A stretch of DNA of 64,000 bases from Marvania coccoides. Taxonomy: Eukaryota; Chlorophyta; Trebouxiophyceae; Chlorellales; Chlorellaceae. Position 1 is the first letter of the stretch. Every line of letters begins with the position of its first letter. Below the pieces are notes generated by a model. That model worked only from the letters and a program-made list of their open reading frames with translations, was not told the DNA's origin and ran no database searches. Shown in pieces: positions 44,085 to 53,351 of this stretch. The stretch is taken from positions 496,001-560,000 of the forward strand of contig OY978102.1 in the NCBI GenBank assembly GCA_963854735.1, written 5' to 3'. Position numbers and translations under genes: made by a program.

Positions 44085-47000
44085 TTAAGGAGACGTGCAT
44101 GCAGTGGTGGTGTAGTCATAGTCCTTGAGGAAATAAGTGACGCCACGAGTGCATTCATAAGTACCTGCGCGTATTGGAAAGGATTGAAAAGTTGTTTAAT
44201 TTTTTTGAGTAAACCTAAAGGTGGTTGAATATAAAATTGACGGGTGAAACAGAAAAGTGATGAAAAGAGCAACAGCAAAATATTTATTTCTCACCAGGGG
44301 TGGGGGATGCCGAAGAGTTTTTGACGTAGTTCTGCTTTTCACAAATAGACACGTTGGGAGCGTCGCATTGGGGACGGCCGCACTCGCCGGGGCTACATCC
44401 AGCAATGGAGGGCTGGGTATAGGGGCACTGATTCTTTTTGAGCGCGCATGCGCCTTGAATGGGGTCGAAGTAAAAGGAGGTGCAGCCCTCGGCCATGGTG
44501 CAAGCAATTTTGCACTCGATGAGGGAGACGGGAACAATGTTGGCTGAGATGATCGTATATGATGATTCAGCCAGAGGGTCGTACACCCAGCCAGGGGCAT
44601 TCTTGGGGTAAGGCACATCGACGCTGCCGCTGATGCACGAGAGGGTGTATTCGGTGTAGAACGACTTCTCGATCTTCTTGAGGGAGAGGGGCAGCTCCAG
44701 ACAGACCTTTCCGTTGCCGGTGTAGCCCTCGAAGCATTCACACTCGTAGCTGCCCTCAGTGTTGTGACACGCTGCGTTGACGGAGCAGGAGTCGAGGCCC
44801 AACAGGCACCTGCGATAAAATTGAAGGAAAAATAACATTTGATACATCGTTATCAATTCTTTTCAAATATGACGGTAAAAATAGTCTCTTACTCGTCCCA
44901 GTCGGTGCAATCGATACCCCAGAAGCCCTTGGGGCAAGTGGGAGGCTGAAGCACCACTCCACCGGTGACGATGCTGGCAGGGCATTCCCGCTTGTTGACG
45001 TTCAGGACCTGGAGCTGAGAGGAGAAGTGGACCACGGACTTGATTTCATCGTCGCTGGGGAAAATGCCGAAGCGGCCACCGTCATCCAGGGTCCAGGAGA
45101 CAGCCTTGGTGCCCGTAACGAACGCTTGATAATAAGCTGCGCCCTGCATGGGGTGAATTTTTGCATGGAAAGTTGTGTTAAAATCTATTCTTTTGGATGC
45201 TTTCGACAGGCATGAATGAAAAAAAACTATAAAAAAATGAGGGTTTAGACTCCGCGCAGAGACGGCAACAAAGGCCACTTGCCCTGACGCCACCCGACAG
45301 CTTTTTGTCCTCCACGATCTGCGAGTAGATGGAGTTGTAGATGACCTTGAAAAACTCCCTGCGCTTGTCAGTGGGCTGCATGCCGAGCTCTTTGATGATC
45401 ACGGGCTTGCCGAGGGTAGCACCGACGGCAGAGTGCGCATGTACCCAGGCGTTGACCCAAGGAGCGTTGTCCTGATTCCACAAGTCCGGGTAGACGTTGA
45501 AACTAGCGAAATCGACAATGCTGGCAAGGGCAGTGAAGTCGGCAAAGAGAATGCTGGGGTCGCGCCGCTGGGGGACTCCGGAAGGCGGGGGCCAGAGCCT
45601 TAACTGTGGGCGGCGGAGCGGTCACCGGCGTAGTGGCAGTATCCGTACGTCCACCGTACCGGGGGTCGATCCCAGCGGATGGAAGGGGGTACCCGCCTTA
45701 CTGTGGCGGGAAGTGGCACGTCGCCTTGCAGGTCTCTATAAGAGCACCTTCTGTAGGAGACGTAACAACCAGATGTAAACCCATTAAACCCATTAAACCC
45801 ATGAAAGGGTTAACGGCGGTGGCAGAGCTTCCAAACAAGCCAGAATAGGGCCCAGTAGAAAAGAAGCCATCGGTACCTGAAAGAAAAAGGGTTAGAGAGT
45901 ATTCGACAGCGTGTCAGAAGCAGCACAGAAATCTAAGCCAACTGACCAACGGTAATGGGCTGAATGGCGGACTGGGGTGGTGCTTTCAGGAAGGAGTATG
46001 TATTAGCGACGAACGTCTCAACGAGGTTGGACGGGCTGCACTCCTGTGTAGACTCGCATCGGGGCTCGTTCATGATGTCCCAGCCGAGGATGGTGGGGTC
46101 GGAGTTGTAGACGCGGCCATTGATGGTGTTGGTGCGGGCGAGGACCTGTGTGATAAAAGGAAAAAGAAAAAATTCTGTCATGCATTGCGACAATTTGGAA
46201 TGGCTGGAAAGGAATCTGGGGACCTACGGCGTTGATAAACTGCTGGAAGAGAGCTTGGACGTCCTGGTCTTTGTAGAAAACAGCCTTGGCGTCCTTGGCA
46301 CTACCGGCGGGAACCTTGTTTGCTAGCCTGCAAGTGAGGGCAAACAATTGTTATATCCGCTGCAACACAATTTCACCGCATGGGCAAAAGAATTAACTTG
46401 CTCGACGAATTGCAGGGGACCGCCGGCGCTGTCCCTGAAGTAGTCGGTCAGCACCAGGATAACTTTGATTTGATTGCGGCGAGCTCGGTCGACGACGTAG
46501 TCGAGACCGCGGAAAATGGCTTCTTCGTACTCTAGCACGCCGTTGTCGACGCCACTGATCAAGCTGTACTGGGCGCTGACGGCCATGGCGTTGAAACGGA
46601 TAAAATCCAGGCCCTGGAGCTTGGCCTTCTCCATCACACGGCGCACAACCGCGGGGCCAGTGAGCCCGGGCTCTTTGAGATAGCCATCGAACAGCCTGCG
46701 GAAGTAACAGCGAGAAGGATTTCGAATTCAATATCAAATGAAAGAAAAGTTTGTTTGCATGCTGTCCAACGACGGAAATTATACTACGACAAAAGGATTG
46801 CTGAGCGTTTCAAGGAAATGTGCATCCTTTTTTGCAAACTGATAGTAGAGTATAATACTTTTTACTTACACTGGTATGCCGGCACCTGCCTCCACAAGCT
46901 CGTACTTGTTGATTCCAGATAGGTACACGTTGCGGCAGATTTTCTCGTTGCTGAGGATGGGCTCGTCACTTACAACGAAGTTTCCACCGGCCACCTGGAT

Positions 47001-47643
47001 GAAGTACTCGTTGGCAGGGGGCAGCAGGGCATCCTCAACCTTTTCAGCAATATGGGAGTGCCTGTCCATGTGCCTGTCAGCTGCCTGCCGTAAATCTTCG
47101 CGGTAGGTCTGAAATAAGAAAGAAGAAGAGAAGGAAAACAAGTTTATGTTTTTTTGGAAAAGGAGCATTTTCTCAACAACAAAAGACAGGGTTTTTGGCG
47201 AACTGCTGTTGGGAAAAAATAAGATGAAATGACTTACGTCTAGAAGGTACAGGAGAGTGCCCATCTTCACCAAGTTGCCATGCTTGGAAGTGTCACGAGA
47301 GGTGGAAGCGATGGGGCGGGGGGCGGAAGCGATGGCGCGGGGGACCTGTGTCTTTGCCTGCTGAACAGCGGCCTCGAGCTGCTGTGCGACAGTGTGGCTG
47401 ATGTCGATGATCAGGGCATCGGCGGGGCTGGCGACGCCAGCGTCAACACGAATGTTTATGGCCTGAAAAGCGTTATTAAACAGGCGATTTTGGGTGAGTG
47501 GCAAGCACAGTATGATGATGAATAACAAGGGGACCACAGAAGGAAGCCTGTGTTTCTATGATGATCAGACATAATTGTTTACTTACTGCAGAAACAGCCA
47601 GAGGCAGCAGCGCCAAGAAGATCGCGAGGAGAGAGCGCTGCAT
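44085..47643 (-). CDS. Secreted GH5-type beta-mannanase with EGF-like and PAN/apple-like domains
   Basis: Eleven exons (47643-47587, 47462-47238, 47108-46870, 46695-46402, 46327-46228, 46145-45947, 45876-45815, 45567-45283, 45143-44893, 44809-44295, 44164-44085) give 768 residues. A signal peptide (LLAIFLALLPLAVSA) leads. The GH5 barrel has FIRFNAMAV, KVILVLTDYF, ILGWDIMNEPRC (acid/base Glu) and KPVIIKELGM (nucleophile Glu), closest to mannan endo-1,4-beta-mannosidases. An EGF-like module follows (NAACHNTEGSYECECFEGY), then a PAN/apple-like Cys-rich segment (ECKIACTMAEGCTSFYF). Introns after 46402 and 45283 use GC donors (GCAAGT). The seventh intron (donor GTTAAC) contains a SINE; if it is not spliced the frame is broken. 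Substrate specificity is inferred. Confidence 0.82.
45620..45802 (+). mobile_element. tRNA-derived SINE (copy 3) inside the mannanase gene
   Basis: Has an A-box-like GGCGTAGTGG (45627-45636) and a B-box-like GGGTCGATCCC (45663-45673) at tRNA-like spacing, so an internal RNA polymerase III promoter is plausible. The body (CCTTACTGTGGCGGG, GTGGCACGTCGCCTTGC, TCTCTATAAGAG, GTAGGAGACGT) matches copies near 8170 and 8610. The 3' tail repeats a TAAACCCAT unit about three times. It is antisense to the mannanase. The exact 5' edge and target-site duplication were not found. Confidence 0.7.
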
Positions 47644-48039
47644 CACCTACCTATCTCTTCTTGATCGTCCTCAAAAAAAATTAGAAACAACAAAAGATGC
47701 GAGTGCGCGCTCCTGGATTTTGTCTTAAGAACGCAATAGGAGATACAGAGAGATCATCAAATGAGTGTGCGGGCCCGGAGCTCTTCAGACTTTGGTCAAC
47801 ATTAAGGGCCTCCTTTCTTTTGCGCCCAGGAGGCCCTGCTCATTAACAGGCTATTTAATAGGCTAGACACGGCCGGTGAGGCATTGGACAAAATCCACGC
47901 TGTTCGCTTTATGCAGAAAGTCGCCTCACTTTTCAATAAAAGAGCAGCCGCCAGAATACATCAATAAGTTCTCATCGCTAACTCACACCCCGAATTAATT
48001 GCATATTTGTTTGTGTTCTCGGGGTAAAATTAACACAAG
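47644..48039. other. Divergent promoter region, mannanase/eIF2 gamma
   Basis: About 395 bases. It holds an imperfect inverted pair (GGGCCTCCTTTC / CAGGAGGCCCT near 47806-47836) and a short direct repeat (AACAGGCTATT / AATAGGCTAGA). No gene recognised. Confidence 0.4.
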
Positions 48040-50121
48040 ATGGCTGCCGCCAAAGGAAAAGGCCTGATGGAGCAGGTGAGAACAATAAGTTTGCATCGAA
48101 TGCACTATTATTTTGGCTGCTGCATATTAAAAATTCATTTCTGAAAGCTAATTCGATTGTTTTACATCTGATTTTCAGAATTTGGCGACACTGGATGTCA
48201 CAAAATTGACGCCGCTGTCGCCCGAAGTCATCTCGCGACAAGCCACGATCAATATCGGTGCGTTCCTGCACCCTCCATTCCAGCTTCATTTATTTGCATC
48301 CATCAAACGCCCGACCCTCATTTTCTCCTCTACAGGCACCATCGGTCACGTGGCCCACGGAAAATCCACGGTTGTGAAAGCCATCTCCGGCGTGCAGACC
48401 GTGCGCTTCAAGAACGAGCTGGAGCGTAACATTACCATCAAGCTGGGGTACGCCAACGCCAAAATCTACAAGTGCGCCGACGAGCGGTGTCCTCGACCAG
48501 CATGCTACAAAGCTTACGGCTCCTCGAAAGAGGACCGACCCAAGTGCGATGTCCCAGGCTTTGAGAGCGCGGAAATGGAGCTGCAGCGCCATGTGTCGTT
48601 CGTGGATTGCCCTGGGCACGACATTCTGATGGCTACCATGCTCAACGGCGCCGCTGTCATGGACGGCGCCCTTTTGCTGATCGCCGCGAACGAGCCTTGC
48701 CCGCAGCCGCAGACCTCTGAGCATCTAGCGGCGGTGGAGATCATGCGGCTGCAGCACATCATCATCTTGCAGAACAAGGTGGATTTGGTGACGGAAGCCG
48801 CGGCAGTCAACCAGCACGAGACCATCACCCGATTCATCCAGGGCACCATCGCCGAGAGCGCCCCCATCGTGCCCATCTCCGCGCAGCTCAAGTACAACGT
48901 GGACGCGGTGTGCGAGTACATATGCAAGAAGATTCCCGTGCCCGTGCGCGATTTTGTGTCGCCGCCGCAGATGATCGTCATTCGCTCGTTTGACGTCAAC
49001 AAGCCAGGCTCTGAGGTGGAGGAGCTCAAGGGCGGAGTGGCGGGAGGGTCCATCCTGCAGGTGAGGAAAAACAGAGGGATAGAGTCGAGGGGGGGAGGGT
49101 TTTTTGTGTGGAAGGGGGGGTACGAAGTTTGGTTTCCTCGTTTTGGTTTGAATTGAACGCCTGGCAAAAAGCAGAGACCACTGATAATGGCATGATATGG
49201 CCTCTCGTCACGCTTAGGCATAATACAGTCGGTGTTCTTTGGGTGAGCGAGGTGATAACGCATGAGCCGGTAGCTCAATCCACACCGCTACATTTCTCCA
49301 ATAAAATTATTACTTCTTAGATTATAAGCATGTTGTTTACATCTTAATTCCTTTGTTTTGAGGCTGGGGAGGGGACGGCGGGAGAGGGCGTGGTGCAGCA
49401 GCTTTTCCCCAACAAAATTATTGTTATTAATCCTTTCTATACTATTTTTTTCATTTGCGAAATAGGGCGTGCTCCGGACAGGGCAGGAGATCGAGATCCG
49501 ACCTGGCATCGTCACCAAGGATGCCTCTGGAGCCATCAAGTGCATCCCCATTTTCTCACGCATCGTCACGCTGCTGGCCGAGCAAAACCAGCTGCAGTAC
49601 GCGGTGCCAGGTGGCCTCATCGGCGTGGGAACCACCGTAGACCCCACCCTGACCCGAGCAGACAGGCTGGTAGGCCAGGTGCTGGGCCAGGTGGGAGCTC
49701 TGCCGCAGGTTTTCACCGAGCTGGAAATCAACTTCTTCCTGCTGCGGCGGCTGCTGGGCGTGCGCACGTCGGGCGAGGAGAAGCAGGGCAAGGTCAGCAA
49801 GCTGAGCAAGAACGAGGTGCTGATGTTGAATATTGGCAGTATGTGCACAGGGGCAAGAGTTCTGGCGGTGAAGCACGATTTGGCAAAGCTGCAGCTCACG
49901 TCGCCGGTGTGCACCAAGGAGGGAGAGAAAATCGCGCTGAGCCGAAGGGTAGAGAAGCACTGGCGCTTGATTGGCTGGGGGCAGGTGCGTTGTATCATTA
50001 TATAAATTCTCTTTTGCGTGTCTTTGTTTTTCTGATAATATTTTTTTCCGCTGATATAAGCTAACCTTCATTTCTATTTCACTGCTTGCAGATCCAGAAG
50101 GGGCTTGTGCTGGACATTTGA
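48040..50121 (+). CDS. EIF2S3: Translation initiation factor eIF2 subunit gamma
   Basis: Exons 48040-48075, 48179-48257, 48336-49060, 49466-49984 and 50092-50121 give 462 residues. The GTPase domain shows G1 [12 protein letters not shown], the zinc-ribbon-like [18 protein letters not shown]3 [16 protein letters not shown]4 QNKVDLV and G5 PISAQ. Domains II and III follow ([36 protein letters not shown]). The trimer eIF2 carries Met-tRNAi to the 40S subunit with GTP. The last exon is only 30 bases and supplies the final IQKGLVLDI. All introns GT-AG. Confidence 0.97.
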
Positions 50122-50425
50122 GAGAAATTTGAGAGCAGAAAAGGGAGCGGCGGCATGAGAGCGAGAGAGTGAATTTTGACTGGCAAATGGGCAAAAGCTT
50201 GCATTTGTATTTGCCCCAGTGTACAAAAATAGAAGTGAACTACGTTTTTAAATGTAAAATTGACAGACCAACATTGTTTTTACAATTGCAAACTCTTATG
50301 CAAGGGTTGCCATCGAGATAGATGCACGCAGCAATTGATTACACGGCTAATACGCGGTGGGGAAAACAAATATACCGCTACTCGTCATGACTAATTGCTT
50401 GAAAAAGAAAAAGAAAACCGGACGA
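50122..50425. other. Intergenic, convergent
   Basis: 304 bases between the eIF2 gamma stop and the unknown coiled-coil gene. AT-rich, nothing recognised. Confidence 0.5.
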
Positions 50426-51616
50426 TCACATTTGAACAGCGCTGCTAACGTTTTGCAAGGCGCTCACGAGCAGGGAGGCGCAGCGATTGCCCTGTTTGCC
50501 GACCTCTGCATGCGCAGGTCCCACGACTTGGCATGCCTCGCTGGTCTCCATGATGACGCCTGCCACCCCTCGAAGAAAAGAGGGATCCGGAGGCAGCTGC
50601 ACAGTCCATGCAGGCAGCGCCCGGAGGCAGCTTTGCAGGACCGCCGCAACTTGGATGCAATAACAAACCAGGTCGCTCTCTCTGCCAACCCATGTCTGCT
50701 CTTCAGAACTTCCTTGCTCGATCAGCTCTCCAATGATGATCGCCTTCAGCTGCGAAACAGACGCATGGAGGCTGTGGGCAGCGCATCCCAGCACAATCAA
50801 GCCAGTACCAGCCATATTTTCCATCGCAGTGAGAAGTCGAGCAGCGACCTGCGGGCCATGCTGCGTCTGCTGCTGTTCAGGCGCTGCTGCTGCCTCTGCA
50901 GGAGCTTGAGCGCTGCTGGAAGAAGGATCACCCCTAAGAGAAATTGTAATATCTGCTGCACGAACACTACCTTGACGAGGTACAGGCATGCATGCCAGAC
51001 CCAGAAGCTTGGCAGTGAAGTTTTGGAGGCTGTCAAAGTCTGCTGGAGACAGAACTTCAGCTGGATGCGCACACAGATGGCCCACAACCGAGACTGCATA
51101 ATCTAGGACCTCTTGATGCAGCTGCGCCTCACTTTCGGTGGCGATCGTAGACCCGAGGGTGTCTTCAAGGAGGTCGAGTGTTGCCTGTAATGGCGACGTT
51201 ATAAATGCTGCTATCCCAGCGGCGGGATCGGCTGACGCAGCGCCCAGACGCTTGCGGGTCGCAAATTCAAGTGTCCGAGCCAAGAAAAGGTGGGCAGACA
51301 CTGGGATAACTTGCGTGACGTTGCTCCAGAAAGCGACAGAGGTCGCCATGCCAGAAAGGGTCTCACTGCCGCTGCCAAAAGATCCTCCTGTCGCTGAGCC
51401 AAAAAAGTCTCCCCCCTGGGAAAATAAAGCCTGCCAGCTGGGCGCTCCTTGTGATCGAGCAACCAGCTGCTTCTCCAAGGCGGCTACTTTGTCTTCAAGG
51501 GCGGCGCACTTATCCTGCCACTGCCTGAGCGCTGCATCGTATTTTCGCGTTTGGACGGCAGCGATTGCTAACGCTCGCTTGAAAGGGATGCTCTGCTCCC
51601 ACAGCGGGCCTTCCAT
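50426..51616 (-). CDS. Unrecognised protein with N-terminal coiled coil, 396 residues
   Basis: Single exon from ATG 51616. The first ~55 residues (PFKRALAIAAVQTRKYDAAL, QWQDKCAALEDKVAALEKQL) form a predicted coiled coil. The rest is mostly helical and Ala/Leu/Ser-rich, with a Gly/Ser patch (SATGGSFGSGSE) and an Ala/Gln stretch near residue 235. Codon use matches the neighbouring genes, and the long intronless frame supports a real gene. The N-terminal pattern faintly resembles plant MULTIPOLAR SPINDLE 1/PRD2, a meiotic protein. That similarity rests on a few residues and is only a suggestion. Confidence 0.7.
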   Translation of the reverse strand: MEGPLWEQSIPFKRALAIAAVQTRKYDAALRQWQDKCAALEDKVAALEKQLVARSQGAPSWQALFSQGGDFFGSATGGSFGSGSETLSGMATSVAFWSNVTQVIPVSAHLFLARTLEFATRKRLGAASADPAAGIAAFITSPLQATLDLLEDTLGSTIATESEAQLHQEVLDYAVSVVGHLCAHPAEVLSPADFDSLQNFTAKLLGLACMPVPRQGSVRAADITISLRGDPSSSSAQAPAEAAAAPEQQQTQHGPQVAARLLTAMENMAGTGLIVLGCAAHSLHASVSQLKAIIIGELIEQGSSEEQTWVGRESDLVCYCIQVAAVLQSCLRALPAWTVQLPPDPSFLRGVAGVIMETSEACQVVGPAHAEVGKQGNRCASLLVSALQNVSSAVQM

Positions 51617-51914
51617 TATCGAGTTATAATTCTCTAACTTTTTTCAATTAATTCAAAAAAGTTATCACACTCTGACTAAGATTTGTCGAAAGAAATGATC
51701 GTCTTAACTAATTAAAAAATAAGAGGAAGGATATTGAACATACTTTTTTGAAATTATTAAAAATGAAACGGGCATGCATGGAGGAGGAAAAAAGCCCTCT
51801 CCAAATAAAAATGCTGCATTTTAAAGCGTAATTTGGCATTATATTACATTGGAAGCTTGCTGTTCTTCCTTGGATTTGGAAATACCCCAGCTTTATTCGA
51901 GAAATAAGACTCTC

Positions 51915-53106
51915 ATGAAGGCCATTAGCGTTCTGCTGCTCCTGGCGTTGGCCACCACGGTCCTGGCGCGGTGGAAGAAGCCAGACTTCTGTGGGTAAGC
52001 CATTTGGGGGATTTCATTGCCTTGGGGTGGCATATGATTGAGTCCAATGGCTAGGGAGGCATTTTCTAGGCCAACCGCCAGCGGGCGCAAAATTAAATAT
52101 ATTTAGGGGGACGCTCTGAGCAGAAGGGACGGGAAAAGTTGTGCCTGATCCTCTTTTGCTGCACGTGCAGCAAAATGGAGTGCCCAAAGTACGACCTCGA
52201 GGACGACCGCGTCTCGTACGAAGTGCGCACCTACCGTGAAGGCTACTGGGTGCAAACCAGCGTGAAGGGCAACAAATACGAGCTCGCATACACCAAAGTA
52301 AGATAAATGAGCATATTCTCACCCTGATCACGTTTGCGTAATATTAAATTCATTTGATATCGCTCCTGAATTTCCCCGCAGGCATCGGCTCGCCTTCTGA
52401 AGTATTTCAAGGGACAAAACGAGGACAAAATCGAGATGGACTACACCACCCCCATGCTGGCTGCACTGACGCTCTCTAAATCTTCTGAAGAGACTGAGCG
52501 CCTCTACAATTTCAGCATGTGGCTGGACGAGAAGGCCTTTAGCAGCTGCAACAAGAAGAAGGAGGGACCCCCCGAGCCCCAGAGCGACGACGTCACCATT
52601 GAGCACTACCCGGAGACCACCGTGTTCGTAAAGACCTTTGGCGGCTTTGCAACCGAAGGTGCGAATGACTCGATGCTTCAAGACAAGGGGACCCCACCCA
52701 ACCCCAACCCCACTTCCCTAAATAGTCTAACCCCTGATATCTCTTGTGAAATTTTCTATGCAGGCACCATCCTGCAGCAAACAACTGCCCTGCACGAGGA
52801 GCTGGGCACCGACGAGGAGGATTTTGACAAAGATGTTGTTTTTGTCGCTGTATATGACCCCGCCATAAAGCTCCTGAACAGGTATATATTGTCTTTTTCT
52901 TTTTTCCCCCTTATCATGGACATTCATGATTAGCTTATATTAATCTCCGCTCGCCGGGGACTCTTCAACGGAGCTTAATTATCGTTGGGATACACTATGC
53001 ATATGAAATAAATAGCTAGGCAATGAATTAATCTCTCCGCTCCCCTTCTTTCAGGCATAACGAGATTCACGTGGAGAAGAAGGGACAGAAATCATCCTTC
53101 TGGTAA
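51915..53106 (+). CDS. SOUL/HEBP-family haem-binding protein, secreted
   Basis: Exons 51915-51994, 52171-52297, 52382-52658, 52764-52881 and 53055-53106 give 217 residues. A signal peptide (KAISVLLLLALATTVLA) precedes MECPKYDL, SYEVRTYREGYWVQTSVKG, ARLLKYFKGQNEDKIEMDYT and TPMLAALTL, the SOUL/haem-binding plan. Relatives bind haem or other tetrapyrroles; plant and algal members occur in plastid globules, the eyespot and elsewhere. Here a secretory route is predicted. The fourth intron holds copy C of the dispersed repeat. All introns GT-AG. Confidence 0.9.
52941..53010 (+). repeat. Dispersed structured repeat, copy C (short form)
   Basis: Shares GGGGACTCT, GAGCTTAATTATC and GCATATGA in the same order with copies A and B, but lacks the central hairpin. 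It lies in the fourth intron of the SOUL gene, sense orientation. Confidence 0.45.
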
Positions 53107-53351
53107 AGTAAAAAAAAAACGAACGCACAAAAGAAGGGGTTGATAATTCTGCACCTATCTCATCCTCTTGCTCAACTTGTACAATAGCGAAACTCGAATT
53201 CCTCCCATGCATGCTTTTCCTTAACCAACAAGCATTACTTACTTACAGCTTTTATAAATTTCGTCTGGTTGTGTTGCCATTAGTTTGTAGCAAGAAGTAA
53301 AATTCTTGCTACAAATAAAAAAAAAACAAAATAAAAATAGCTCTCAAATGT

